Shown here in pieces: positions 35,670-45,279 of a DNA stretch of 64,000 bases (position 1 is its first letter; each line of letters opens with the position of its first letter). The position numbers and the translations under genes were made by a program. The notes below the pieces were generated by a model that worked only from the letters and a program-made list of their open reading frames with translations, searched no databases and had not been told where the DNA came from. This DNA is from Skermanella aerolata KACC 11604 (GTDB lineage: Bacteria; Pseudomonadota; Alphaproteobacteria; Azospirillales; Azospirillaceae), in assembly GCF_000936425.1 (NCBI RefSeq), contig NZ_AVFK01000037.1:1-64000 (forward strand). The letters run 5' to 3'.

Positions 35670-35978
35670 TCAGGCGGCGCGCGGCATGTCGGGACCGCCG
35701 TCCGGGCGGCCGTTAGGCCGGCGCAGGGCGATGATCTTCGCCGGGGCACCCGCGCGGCTATCGTCGGCACGCCCGAAGCGCACGGCTTCGGCGATCTCGT
35801 ACCGCTTGATCCCCATGTCCGCCAGCAACTCGTCCGGCAGACGGTTGAGGGTGCGTTCGGCGCGCGATATCGCATCCAGCTTGATCAGGCGCGCCAGCAT
35901 GGAAGTCACGCCCGAGAACAGATGCCGCCGGGGCGCGCGGGTCTTGGCATATGCAGGGTTCAAAGTAACGAGGTTCAT
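35670..35978 (-). CDS. DUF1127 domain protein
   Basis: 102 residues. The DUF1127 core occupies about 35-75, with the characteristic RTLNRLPDELLADMGIKRYEIAEAVRFGR run. Alphaproteobacterial DUF1127 proteins are small, basic and in some cases shown to bind RNA and affect stress or sRNA-linked expression. This one has a longer arginine/proline-rich tail. AAGGAG lies 8 bases before the ATG at 35978, fixing the start well inside the longest open frame. It is convergent with the sensor kinase and is likely monocistronic. Confidence 0.85.
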   Translation of the reverse strand: MNLVTLNPAYAKTRAPRRHLFSGVTSMLARLIKLDAISRAERTLNRLPDELLADMGIKRYEIAEAVRFGRADDSRAGAPAKIIALRRPNGRPDGGPDMPRAA

Positions 35979-36096
35979 TTGGCAACTCCTTGGTCCGAGC
36001 GGCACTTTGACCTCGGCTGATTTCCAAAGAGTTGATGGTGAACGGCGCGCCTGAGACAAAGTTGTGGCATCGCTTCGGAACCGTTCGCGATAGGGT

Positions 36097-36489
36097 CTAC
36101 TCCTCGAAGCGACTCGTAGGATCCCGGTCGCGGTCGTATCGCCTCCTGAGCGGAAACGGCGGCAACCAGGACTCGCGGCGGACGATCCAGCTCTCGTAGG
36201 TCGGCATCAGTTGGTCGGGATCATCAAGGGAACCCAGGTTCACTTCGATTTCGTCCGCGCTGCGGGCGAAGACGGACGAGCCGCAGCGGGGACAAAAGAA
36301 CCGCCCGGCATAATCGCGTGTTTCGCCATCGATCGTCACCGCATCCTGAGGAAACACCGCGGCAGCGTAAAACAGGGCTCCGTGGTGCTTGCGGCAATCC
36401 AGACAGTGACAAAGGCCGACCCGATACGGGCGTCCCGTCGCTACGATACGGACGTTGCCGCATAGGCAACCGCCGGTGAAGCGATCCAT
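36097..36489 (-). CDS. GFA-family zinc protein (short form)
   Basis: 130 residues. The GFA cysteine set is present: GCLCGNVR near residue 7-14, CHCLDCRKHHG near 27-37 and FCPRCGSSVFAR near 65-76. Short GFA proteins bind zinc in the same fold as Gfa, but their own reaction is unknown. GGAGGAGAC lies 6-14 bases before the ATG at 36489. It is unrelated in sequence to the full-length protein at 263-898. It lies upstream of and divergent from NRPS-1, with 406 bases between. Confidence 0.85.
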   Translation of the reverse strand: MDRFTGGCLCGNVRIVATGRPYRVGLCHCLDCRKHHGALFYAAAVFPQDAVTIDGETRDYAGRFFCPRCGSSVFARSADEIEVNLGSLDDPDQLMPTYESWIVRRESWLPPFPLRRRYDRDRDPTSRFEE

Positions 36490-36895
36490 GCCGCGTCTCC
36501 TCCTCAAATCATGTGGCCGGGCTTCTTAGAACGGTGTGCACCGTCGTTTCAACTGCCCGTCCGGGCAGGGACGCGGCTTCCTTCCGTGGCCGTTCCTTGT
36601 GCCAGCCAAAAACATGGTTTGCCGCCCGGGTTCATGCATGTCCTGGCCCTGTCGTTGGGTACACCAGTATGTATTGCTTGGCAGACCGTCCCGCCGAGAG
36701 AGCAAATCATCGGTTCGGTGGTCGTCAGGTTTGATCATTGAAAAGTTCGCACAGCTATGAAGCTTGACCCTATACGATTCTAAAAGTAGTAGAGAGTGAA
36801 TTCATATCTCCGCGCCTTATGCGGAGCACACAGAATAGTATGCAACTGGTACTGGCGTAATTATTAACCGAATTAGTTGGAAGCTTGTGCCCGCC
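36490..36895. other. Intergenic region upstream of NRPS-1
   Basis: This 406-base gap shifts from GC-rich to AT-rich toward the NRPS start. It contains a promoter candidate and a leader hairpin: CTCCGC at 36808-36813 pairs with GCGGAG at 36821-36826, with a 7-base loop. Short overlapping frames at 36511-36760 lack ribosome sites and are not considered genes. Confidence 0.5.
36764..36792 (+). promoter_or_regulatory. Candidate sigma70-type promoter of NRPS-1
   Basis: TTGACC (36764-36769), a 17-base spacer and TAGTAG (36787-36792). The predicted transcript would carry a leader of roughly 95 bases, including the small hairpin at 36808-36826. The match is reasonable but made by eye. Confidence 0.35.
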
Positions 36896-39800
36896 ATGCC
36901 AATCATTGATAGCGACGATGCGGATCTGGATCTGCTCGATCTGCTTCTTGACGACGATATCGGTGAGCAGACGCCCCACTCGAAACGCATTCCGCATCTT
37001 GGGCTGACGCGGGCACCGCTCTCCTATCAGCAGCGCAGGATGTGGTACCTGCACCGGCTGGACGAAAGCGCCGCCTATACGATCTGCCTGGCTTTCCGGC
37101 TGGGCGGGACGTTTGACCCGGCGGCTTTCGCGGCAGCCATCGCCGACATCGCGGCACGCCACCCGATCCTGCGGACCCGGTACGAAGAGGGTGACGGCGA
37201 CGGCGTGCAGGTGGTCGACCCTGCCGGGCCGGTAGCGATCGATCTGCGCGACTGGCGCGGCTCGGCCGACGATCGGGACGCGCTGACCGCCGCCATCCGG
37301 GAGGAGGCGGCCAAGCCGTTCGACCTTGTGCGGCAAGGACCGCTGCGGGTATCGGCGATCAGGACGGCCGACACATCGACGGCCGTCGTCATGACCATCC
37401 ACCATATCGCGGCGGACGCGTGGTCGCTCGGCATCCTGTCGTTCGACCTGCTTCAGGCCTACCGGGCACGGCTTGGCGGCAAAACTCCGGCGCTGGCGCC
37501 GTTGCCGATCGACTACGCGGATTTCTCGTCCTGGCAGCGCGAGACCTATGGCGCGGAACGGCTGGGCGGCGAGCTTGCCTATTGGCGCGACCGGCTGTCG
37601 GCGCTGCCGGTGCTGGAACTGCCGACTGACAAGCTGCGTTCGCGCCTGCAAAGCTTCAACGGCGCGCTGGTCCCCTTCATTGTGGACGCCGATGTGACCG
37701 GCCGGCTGCGGAAGCTGGCGTCTGGCGCGCGGACGACGCTGTTCACGGCGCTGATGGCGGCCTTCCAGGTTCTTCTGGCCCGCCACTGCCGGCAGGACGA
37801 CGTGCCGGTCGGGACATCGCTGGCCAACCGTGACCGGCTGGAGACTCAAGCGCTGGTCGGTTTCTTCGTCAACATGGTGGTGGTGCGGGGCGACCTTTCC
37901 GGAGATCCCGGGTTCGGGCAACTGCTGGAACGGCTGCGCGGTCTGGTGCTGGAAGCCTTCGACAACGCGACCTTGCCGTTCGAAATGCTGGTAGAGCAGC
38001 TGGACCTGCCGCGCGATACCAGCCGCAACCCGCTGTTCCAGGTCGCCTTCACGCTGTTGGACGCCACGCCGCCCGAAGTGGAATCCGGCGGCTTCACGGT
38101 GGAGCCGCTGCTGACGCAGGAGGCGGCGCGCTTCGACCTGGAACTGTTCGTGCGCGAGCAGGGCGGCGAACTGGCCGGCGTCTTCGCGTACAATACCGAC
38201 CTGTTCGAAGCGGAATCGGTCCGCCGGCTGGCCCGTCAGTTCGTCACGCTGATCGGTGCCGCGACGGCGGCGCCGGACGTGCCGGTGTCGCGCCTGCCCT
38301 TGCTGACGGAACGCGAGCGCGCGGCCCTGCTGACCACGCCGAAACTGGCGGCGGCCGCATTCGTGGACGGCGTCCACGACCGTTTCGTACGCCACGCGCT
38401 GGGCCGGCCGGAGGCCGTCGCCTTGCGCTGGAACGACCGGCGGCTCCGCTATGGCGAGCTGGAGCGGCGGTCCGCCGCCATCGCGGGGCGGCTTCAGGCG
38501 CTTGGGATCGGCACCGGCGACCGGGTCGCCCTATGGTTCGAGCCGTCGTTCGACATGCTGGCCGGCGTGCTGGGCGTGCTGCGGGCGGGTGCGGCCTATG
38601 TGCCGCTCGATCCAGGATATCCCGCCGACCGCGTCGCCCATGCGCTGGCCGACAGCGGCGTGCTGGCGGTGCTGGCCACCGTCGGGCTGGCACCGAAGGT
38701 GCCGGCCGGACCGGAAGCGGGAGCGCCGGCCGCTCCCGTCGTCATGGTGGAGGACTGCGGCGAGGCCGATGCGGCGGCGTTGCGTCCCGTGACGGTGGGG
38801 CCGGGAGATCTCGCCTATGTGATCTACACATCGGGATCGACCGGGCGGCCGAAGGGCGTGCTGGTCACCCATGGCAACCTGACGCGGCTGTTCGACGCGA
38901 CCGATCCGTGGTTCGGGTTCGGCGAGCGCGACGTCTGGACGCTGTTCCACTCCTATGCCTTCGACTTCTCGGTCTGGGAGATCTGGGGTGCGCTGGCCTA
39001 TGGCGGCGCGCTGGTGATCGTCCCGCGCGAGACGGCACGGGCGGCGGACGCCTTCTACGACCTGCTGTGCCGCGAGAAGGTGACGGTGCTGAACCAGACG
39101 CCGTCGGCGTTCCGCCAGCTGATCCAGGCGGAGGACGCCGACCCGCGCGAGGCGGAGATAGCGCTTCGCCATGTCGTGTTCGGCGGCGAGGCGCTGGATC
39201 TGGCGAGCCTCGAACCCTGGCTGGACCGGCACGGCGACGCCGAGCCCCGGCTGATCAACATGTACGGCATCACCGAGACGACGGTGCATGTGACATACCG
39301 TCCGATCGGCTGGCGCGACGTCAAGCGCCGGCTGGGCAGCGTGATCGGGGAGCCGATCCCCGACCTGTTCATCCGCCTGCTGGACGACCACGGCGAGCCG
39401 GTGCCGCCCGGCATGGTCGGGGAAATCTGGGTCGGGGGAGCCGGAGTGGCGCGCGGCTACCTCAACCGTCCCGAACTGACGGCGGAGCGCTTCGTCGACG
39501 ACCCGGTGGGCGCCGGCAGGCTCTACCGAAGCGGCGATCTGGCGCGGGTCACGCCCTCGGGCGACCTGGAATACCGGAGCCGGGCGGATACCCAGGTCAA
39601 GCTGCGCGGGTTCCGGATCGAGCTTGGGGAGATCCAGGCCGTCCTGTCGGACCATCCCGCCGTCGGCGACGTCGCGGTGGTTCCGCACGGTGAGGGGGAC
39701 CTGAAGCGGCTGGTCGCCTATGTCGTGCCGCGTCCCGGTGCCGAGGTCGATTCCCAGGTGGAAGACGAGGGCTGGCGCGCCACCTTCGACATGATCTACC

Positions 39801-42800
39801 AGGGCGGCGGGGATCACGCTGATGGTGACGCCGGGGAATTCGACATCTCCGGCTGGAACGACAGCTATACCAATACGCCGATCCCGGCATTGGAGATGCG
39901 GTCGTGGCTGGACGAGACGCTGGCGCGGCTGCGGAGCCTGGCACCCCGGCGGGTGCTGGAAATCGGTTCCGGAACCGGAATGATCCTGTTCGGGCTGGCG
40001 CCCGAGGTCGAGCATTACCACGGCCTGGACTTCTCCGGCCCCGTGGTCGAGCGGCTGAAAGCCGGTGCTGCCCAGCGGGGCCTGGACCACGTCACTCTGG
40101 AGCACCGGGAAGCGGCCGATCTGGACGGCGTTCCCGGCGGCTTCGATCTGGTCGTCATCAACTCCGTCGCCCAGTACTTCCCCAGCCGCGCCTATTTCAT
40201 GACGGTGGTCGACGGGGCACTGGCCCGGCTGAAGCCGGGCGGGCGGCTGTTCCTGGGCGACCTGCGCAACCGCGTCCTGCTGCGGGCCTTCCACGCCGAC
40301 ATCGCGGTGGCGACCGGGGCCGGCAGGACACGCGGCGAACTGGCGCGCCGGCTCGAGCGCGCGGTGGCGCGCGAGAAGGAGATCCTGGTCGATCCGGCCT
40401 TCTTCGCTGCGCTGGCCCGGCGTCCCGGCATCGCGGGCGTCAGCACACTGCCGAAAGCCGCCGAGGGCGACAACGAGCTGACGCGCTTCCGCTACGACGG
40501 GATCGTGACGGTCGCGGGCGGCGACAGGGTTGCCGGTACCGCCGATGTCGCGGTCACGCCATGGCCGGACGGGGGCGACATCGGGCTGCTGAAGGAACGC
40601 CTGTCCAGCGCCGGCGCCGCCTTCGGCTACTCGGCGATGCCGAACCGGCGGCTGGCGCGGCCCCTGGCCGCGATTGCCTGGATCGACGGCGACGGTGCTC
40701 CCGACGTGGTGCTGGACGTCCCGCCAGCGGACTGCGAAGCGGGACTGGACCCCGCCGTCGTGACGGCGGCGGCGCGGGTACGCGGCTGGGAAGCGGCACT
40801 GAGCTGGACGGCGGATGTGGAGGACGGCAGCTTCGACGTGCTGTTCCACCGTCCGGGTGAGCCGGCGCCCGGCGTGCCGCTGACCGCGGCGATTCTGGAG
40901 CCGGTGGAATACCTGAACGAACCGGCTCCCGCCGACCCGCGCGGGTCCCTTGAGCCGGCGTTGCGGCGGCATGCCGCCGCGCGCCTGCCGGAACATATGG
41001 CGCCGGGGGCCTTCGTGTTCCTGGACCGCCTGCCGCTGGGACCGACCGGCAAGCTGAACACGCGCGCCTTGCCGGAACCCGGTGACGACGCGGCGTCGTC
41101 GCGGGCGTCGGCGGAACCGCCGCGCACGCCGCTGGAAAAGTTGGTGGCGGAGATCTGGGCCGACGTGCTCGGTATTCCGGCGATCGGTATCCGGGACAAC
41201 TTCTTCGAGGTCGGCGGGCACTCGCTGCTGGCGACCCGCGTCGTCGCCCGCGTCAGGGCGGAGCTTGGCGTCGATGTCCCGTTGCGCCTGCTGTTCGAGC
41301 GGCCCGATGTCGCCGCTTTCGCGGCGGCGCTGGCGGAACGGCTGGGTAATGCTGCACCGGTGGAAGACGAGGCGATTCCGCCGGCCGACCGGACCAAACC
41401 GCTGCCGCTGTCCTATGCGCAGCAGCGATTGTGGTTCCTGGACCGGCTGCTGCCGGGCAGCGGCGCCTACAACGTGGCGCTTGGCCTGCGGCTGGACGGC
41501 GACCTGGACGAAGGCGCGCTGCGGCGGGCGCTGACCGCCGTCATCGGACGGCACGAGAACCTGCGCACCCGCTTCCCGGTCGAGGATGGGCGTCCCCGGC
41601 AGGAGATCATGCCGCCGTTCGAGGCGCCGCTGGCCGTGCTCGACCGCTCCGCCGACCTGGGGGAGGTCGCAACGGTCGAGGAACTGGGGCGGGCGCTGCG
41701 TCCGCTGGCGCTGGAAGCGATCGATCTCGACAAGGGGCCGCCGCTCCGGCTGACGCTGGTGCGGCTGGCGCCACGCTCCGCCGTGCTGGTGGCGGTGCTG
41801 CACCACGCGGTTACCGACGGCTGGTCGATGGGCGTGCTGGCGCGCGAAGTGACCGAGCATTACCGGGCGGAGACCGGTGGAAATCCTGCCGGTCTGAAGC
41901 CGCTGGCACTCCAGTATGCGGACTTCGCCGCGTGGCAGCAGCGGACGCTGGCCGGCCCTGTGCTGGAACGGCTGATCGGCTACTGGCGCGACCGGCTGGC
42001 AGGGGCGCCGGAGGTCCTGGAACTGCCGGGCGATGGGCCGCGCGCTGGCGGGACCGACCGGCCGGCGCGCAGCCTGCGCTTCCGCCTGGATGCCGGACTG
42101 ACCGGTGCGCTCCGCTCGCTGGCCCAGCGGCATCAGGCGACCCTGTTCATGGCGCTGCATGCCGGTTTCGCGCTGCTGCTGTCGCGCTGGAGCGGGCAGA
42201 CCGACGTGGTCGTCGGAACCCCCATCGCAAACCGCACGCGCGAGGATCTGGCGGGGCTGATCGGCTGCTTCGTCAATACGCTGGCGCTCCGGCTCGACCT
42301 GTCGGGCAATCCCAGCGGCGGCGAGTTGATCGGGCGGTCGCGGGCGGCCACGCTGGACGCCTACGCGCATCAGGACGCGCCGTTCGAACTGGTGGTCGAT
42401 GCCCTCGGGCTGAAGCGCTCGCTGACCCATACGCCGCTGTTCCAGGCCATGATGGTGCTTCAGAACGCGCCCGGCGGGCTGCTGGAACTGCCGGGGCTGA
42501 CCGTCACGCCCCTGGCCGACGAGGCGAGCGCCGCCCGCTTCGACGTCATGCTGACCATGGTCGAGGACGCGGGCGGGATCGACGCCGTGCTGGAATGCGA
42601 CGCCCATCGCTTCGGCGCCGCGACCGTGGCGCGGCTGGCCGGCCATTTCCGCACCCTGCTGGCTGGGCTGGCCGGCAACCCCGCGGCCGAGGCGGGGCGG
42701 CTGCCGCTGGTTGCGGATAGCGGGAGTGGTTCGGTCCAGGTGGACGGGGCGGCGGCTCCGCTGCCCGAAGGAGCGCTGGCAACCCTGCTGACAGTGACGA

Positions 42801-44125
42801 AAGATGACGCTTCGGGACCGCTGTGGCAGGTGCTGGGACGTCCGGCCGCCGGTGTAAGTGCCGCCGTGCTGGACGGGGAGGGGCAGCCGCTGCCCGCCGG
42901 CCTGCCCGGCGCGCTCTGGATCGGCCAAGCGGATGGCCGCCTGCGTCCCGCCGACATCGTCGCCCGCTGGACTGACGGCGGCGCGCTGGAACGGCCGGTT
43001 GCGGCACGGGAGCCTGCCGCCGCTCCGGTGGTTGCAATGTTCGTTTCCGGTTCAGGCAATCCGGGAGCGACAGAGGCGGCCCTGCTCGACCTGTGGTCCG
43101 CCGTGCTGGAACGGCCGGTGACGTCGGTCGATGCCGGGTTCTTCGAACTGGGTGGGCACTCGTTCCTGGCGGTGCAGTTGATCGCGAGGGTCGAGGCGGC
43201 GTTCGGCTGCCGCCTGCCGCTCGCCAGCCTGTTCACGGGAGGCACCGTCGCCGCCCAGGCGGCCCTGATCGACGCGCAGGCATCGGGAACCGGGGCCGAC
43301 GAGGTGCTGGTGACGCTGCGGGCGGCGGGAGAGTGCGGCACGATCCTGCTGCCGCATGAGATTTCCGGGCATGTGCTGGCGTATCAGCCGCTTGCGGCGG
43401 CACTGGCGCAGGGCTGGCGGATCGTCGGGCTTCAGGCGCGCGGGCTGGACAACACGCGCCCGCCGCTCGACAGTCTGCCCGGTATGGCGCGTGCCTACGC
43501 GGATGCGCTGGAGTCCGCCAAGCATCCCGGCCCCTTCGTGGCCGTCGGATATTCCTACGGCGCCGCCCTGGCGGGTGAGCTGTCGGCGGAATTGGCGGGA
43601 CGGGGTCACGCCGTTCCCTTCGCCGTGATGATCGACGCGCTGCCCGATCCGCAATCCTGGGTTGTTGGTGTCGTTCCGGAGGACGATGCGGGCCAGTTGC
43701 ACTACATGGTCCGTGCGGTCGAGGCCTCCATCGGGATCGAGCTTGGACTGGACGCCGCGACCCTCCGGCAGTTCGGCCCGGAGACGCGGATTGATCTGGT
43801 GCATCGGCGGCTCACGGCGACCGGTGCTTTCGGCGGTGCGATCGGGCGCGATCAGGTCGCCGGCATGCTGGCGGTGTTCAGGGCCAACCTTGCGGCGTTG
43901 CGCTGCTTCCAGCCGGCCCGCATCCCCGTTCCCGTCCATGTCTGGGCGACCGACTCGCTGGCCGCCCGGCCAGGCCTACCCGGCGATCTCGGCTGGTCGG
44001 GTCTGACCGACCAACCGGTCACGGTTCACCGGATCGGCGGCGACCATCTGACCGTCGTCAAGGAACCGCTGGCGGCCGAGCTAGCCGCCGGCATCGGCCG
44101 GCTGCTGGCCCGCCAGCCGCCTTGA
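36896..44125 (+). CDS. NRPS-1: C-A(Thr)-nMT-PCP-C-[A remnant]-PCP-TE
   Basis: 2409 residues. The first C domain (about 42-475, HHIAADAWS near 169) is LCL-like. The A domain has TSGSTGRPKG near 645; aligned by eye to PheA its pocket reads DFWNVGMVHK, essentially the threonine code. An N-methyltransferase is inserted between A8 and A9 (about 955-1250, VLEIGSGTG near 1020). PCP-1 serine is in GGHSLL near 1443. The second C domain (about 1505-1940) has HHAVTDGWS near 1636. Only a scrap of A domain follows: about 1945-2065 keeps a VLDGEGQPLPAGLPGALWIG-like A6/A7 segment but no A1-A5 or A8-A10. PCP-2 (GGHSFL near 2089) and a thioesterase (GYSYG near 2220, late GGDH) finish the line. The start is ATG 36896; a GTG 9 bases upstream is possible. 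It would add N-methyl-Thr and release the product. Confidence 0.93.
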   Translation: MPIIDSDDADLDLLDLLLDDDIGEQTPHSKRIPHLGLTRAPLSYQQRRMWYLHRLDESAAYTICLAFRLGGTFDPAAFAAAIADIAARHPILRTRYEEGDGDGVQVVDPAGPVAIDLRDWRGSADDRDALTAAIREEAAKPFDLVRQGPLRVSAIRTADTSTAVVMTIHHIAADAWSLGILSFDLLQAYRARLGGKTPALAPLPIDYADFSSWQRETYGAERLGGELAYWRDRLSALPVLELPTDKLRSRLQSFNGALVPFIVDADVTGRLRKLASGARTTLFTALMAAFQVLLARHCRQDDVPVGTSLANRDRLETQALVGFFVNMVVVRGDLSGDPGFGQLLERLRGLVLEAFDNATLPFEMLVEQLDLPRDTSRNPLFQVAFTLLDATPPEVESGGFTVEPLLTQEAARFDLELFVREQGGELAGVFAYNTDLFEAESVRRLARQFVTLIGAATAAPDVPVSRLPLLTERERAALLTTPKLAAAAFVDGVHDRFVRHALGRPEAVALRWNDRRLRYGELERRSAAIAGRLQALGIGTGDRVALWFEPSFDMLAGVLGVLRAGAAYVPLDPGYPADRVAHALADSGVLAVLATVGLAPKVPAGPEAGAPAAPVVMVEDCGEADAAALRPVTVGPGDLAYVIYTSGSTGRPKGVLVTHGNLTRLFDATDPWFGFGERDVWTLFHSYAFDFSVWEIWGALAYGGALVIVPRETARAADAFYDLLCREKVTVLNQTPSAFRQLIQAEDADPREAEIALRHVVFGGEALDLASLEPWLDRHGDAEPRLINMYGITETTVHVTYRPIGWRDVKRRLGSVIGEPIPDLFIRLLDDHGEPVPPGMVGEIWVGGAGVARGYLNRPELTAERFVDDPVGAGRLYRSGDLARVTPSGDLEYRSRADTQVKLRGFRIELGEIQAVLSDHPAVGDVAVVPHGEGDLKRLVAYVVPRPGAEVDSQVEDEGWRATFDMIYQGGGDHADGDAGEFDISGWNDSYTNTPIPALEMRSWLDETLARLRSLAPRRVLEIGSGTGMILFGLAPEVEHYHGLDFSGPVVERLKAGAAQRGLDHVTLEHREAADLDGVPGGFDLVVINSVAQYFPSRAYFMTVVDGALARLKPGGRLFLGDLRNRVLLRAFHADIAVATGAGRTRGELARRLERAVAREKEILVDPAFFAALARRPGIAGVSTLPKAAEGDNELTRFRYDGIVTVAGGDRVAGTADVAVTPWPDGGDIGLLKERLSSAGAAFGYSAMPNRRLARPLAAIAWIDGDGAPDVVLDVPPADCEAGLDPAVVTAAARVRGWEAALSWTADVEDGSFDVLFHRPGEPAPGVPLTAAILEPVEYLNEPAPADPRGSLEPALRRHAAARLPEHMAPGAFVFLDRLPLGPTGKLNTRALPEPGDDAASSRASAEPPRTPLEKLVAEIWADVLGIPAIGIRDNFFEVGGHSLLATRVVARVRAELGVDVPLRLLFERPDVAAFAAALAERLGNAAPVEDEAIPPADRTKPLPLSYAQQRLWFLDRLLPGSGAYNVALGLRLDGDLDEGALRRALTAVIGRHENLRTRFPVEDGRPRQEIMPPFEAPLAVLDRSADLGEVATVEELGRALRPLALEAIDLDKGPPLRLTLVRLAPRSAVLVAVLHHAVTDGWSMGVLAREVTEHYRAETGGNPAGLKPLALQYADFAAWQQRTLAGPVLERLIGYWRDRLAGAPEVLELPGDGPRAGGTDRPARSLRFRLDAGLTGALRSLAQRHQATLFMALHAGFALLLSRWSGQTDVVVGTPIANRTREDLAGLIGCFVNTLALRLDLSGNPSGGELIGRSRAATLDAYAHQDAPFELVVDALGLKRSLTHTPLFQAMMVLQNAPGGLLELPGLTVTPLADEASAARFDVMLTMVEDAGGIDAVLECDAHRFGAATVARLAGHFRTLLAGLAGNPAAEAGRLPLVADSGSGSVQVDGAAAPLPEGALATLLTVTKDDASGPLWQVLGRPAAGVSAAVLDGEGQPLPAGLPGALWIGQADGRLRPADIVARWTDGGALERPVAAREPAAAPVVAMFVSGSGNPGATEAALLDLWSAVLERPVTSVDAGFFELGGHSFLAVQLIARVEAAFGCRLPLASLFTGGTVAAQAALIDAQASGTGADEVLVTLRAAGECGTILLPHEISGHVLAYQPLAAALAQGWRIVGLQARGLDNTRPPLDSLPGMARAYADALESAKHPGPFVAVGYSYGAALAGELSAELAGRGHAVPFAVMIDALPDPQSWVVGVVPEDDAGQLHYMVRAVEASIGIELGLDAATLRQFGPETRIDLVHRRLTATGAFGGAIGRDQVAGMLAVFRANLAALRCFQPARIPVPVHVWATDSLAARPGLPGDLGWSGLTDQPVTVHRIGGDHLTVVKEPLAAELAAGIGRLLARQPP

Positions 44126-44216
44126 TACCCATGCGTCCCCTTCGAGGCGCCCCGCAGCGGCGTGCCGTCTCTGACCCGCAGCATCGCCTTCATCTTTCGC
44201 AGTCGAGACAGACACC

Positions 44217-45260
44217 ATGCCCCGCCCGCTCCGCATCGCCCAAGTGGCTTCGATCATCTTCCCCGTTCCCCCGAAGAAATACGGCGGGACCGAGCGGGCG
44301 ATCTCCTATCTGACCGAAGCACTGGTCGCGGCTGGCCAGGACGTCACACTGTTCGCCTGTGGCGACGCCGTCACCTCGGCTCGGCTGATAGCATCCCGGC
44401 CGCAATCGCTGAGTGGGGCGCCGATCGCCAACGCGCTGCCTCATTTCGCCGCGCATTTCGCGATGGTGCGCCGGCATCTGCACGAGTTCGACATCGTGCA
44501 TTTCCACGACGAGGGGATGCATTTCCCCTGCTTCATGGACATCGCGGAGCGTTCGATCACGACTTTCCACATGCCGCTCGGCTCGCCCGACATGGACGTG
44601 CTGTACCGTGCGGTGCCGGAGATGCCGCTGGTGTCGATCTCCGACAATCAGCGGAAGCCGATGCCGGATGCGCGCTGGGCGGGGACCGTCCATCACGGGA
44701 TCCCGGCCGGTCTCTACGACTTCCACCCCGGACAGGGCGAGTATCTGGCCTTCATCGGCCGCTTCTCGGAAACCAAGCAGCCGCACGAGGCCATCAGGAT
44801 AGCCCTGGCCGCTGGCTGGCCGATCAAGCTTGCCGGCAACCTCTACGATCATGACCGACCCTACTGGGATGCCAAGGTCGGCCCTTACCTGAGCGACCCG
44901 CGCGTCGAGGTGCTGGGCGAGATCGACGATGCGCAGAAGAACGACCTGCTTGGCAACGCCCGCGCGCTGCTGTTCCCGATCGATTGGGAAGAGCCGTTCG
45001 GCCTGGTCATGATCGAGGCCATGGCGACGGGAACCCCCGTGATCGGCTATCGTTTCGGCGCCGTTCCGGAGGTGGTCGACGAAGGGGTGACGGGCTTCGT
45101 CGTCGACGGCGCCGAGGCCGCCGTCGAAGCCGTCGGCAGGCTCGGTGCGCTCGACCGGGCCGGTGTCCGCCGGCGGTTCGAAAAGCGTTTCAGCGCCGAC
45201 CGGATGGCGGCGGCCTATCTCGACATCTACCGGGAGAGGCTGCGGGCACTGTCACGCTGA
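44217..45260 (+). CDS. Glycosyltransferase family 4 protein
   Basis: 347 residues, GT-B fold. The N-terminal half opens IAQVASIIFPVPPKKYGGTERAI-like with the acceptor-side glycine loop. The donor half carries the E-x7-E pattern in EEPFGLVMIEAMATGTPVIG near 263-282, typical of retaining GT4 enzymes. It uses a nucleotide sugar in the cytoplasm. The gene lies 91 bases downstream of NRPS-1 in the same direction, so it is probably on the NRPS-1 transcript. That position and the GT32 gene at the end of the facing NRPS operon suggest peptide glycosylation. A general cell-envelope role cannot be excluded. Confidence 0.87.
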   Translation: MPRPLRIAQVASIIFPVPPKKYGGTERAISYLTEALVAAGQDVTLFACGDAVTSARLIASRPQSLSGAPIANALPHFAAHFAMVRRHLHEFDIVHFHDEGMHFPCFMDIAERSITTFHMPLGSPDMDVLYRAVPEMPLVSISDNQRKPMPDARWAGTVHHGIPAGLYDFHPGQGEYLAFIGRFSETKQPHEAIRIALAAGWPIKLAGNLYDHDRPYWDAKVGPYLSDPRVEVLGEIDDAQKNDLLGNARALLFPIDWEEPFGLVMIEAMATGTPVIGYRFGAVPEVVDEGVTGFVVDGAEAAVEAVGRLGALDRAGVRRRFEKRFSADRMAAAYLDIYRERLRALSR

Positions 45261-45279
45261 AGCCGTATCGGGGAATGGG

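Noticed and set aside
36511-36760. Overlapping small frames upstream of NRPS-1
   Set aside because: Three frames compete, none has a ribosome site, and all end near the promoter candidate.
38531-42928. 1465-residue antisense frame inside NRPS-1
   Set aside because: Low-complexity Arg/Gln/Pro-rich translation typical of the complement of GC-rich NRPS DNA; the plus strand carries intact domain motifs throughout.
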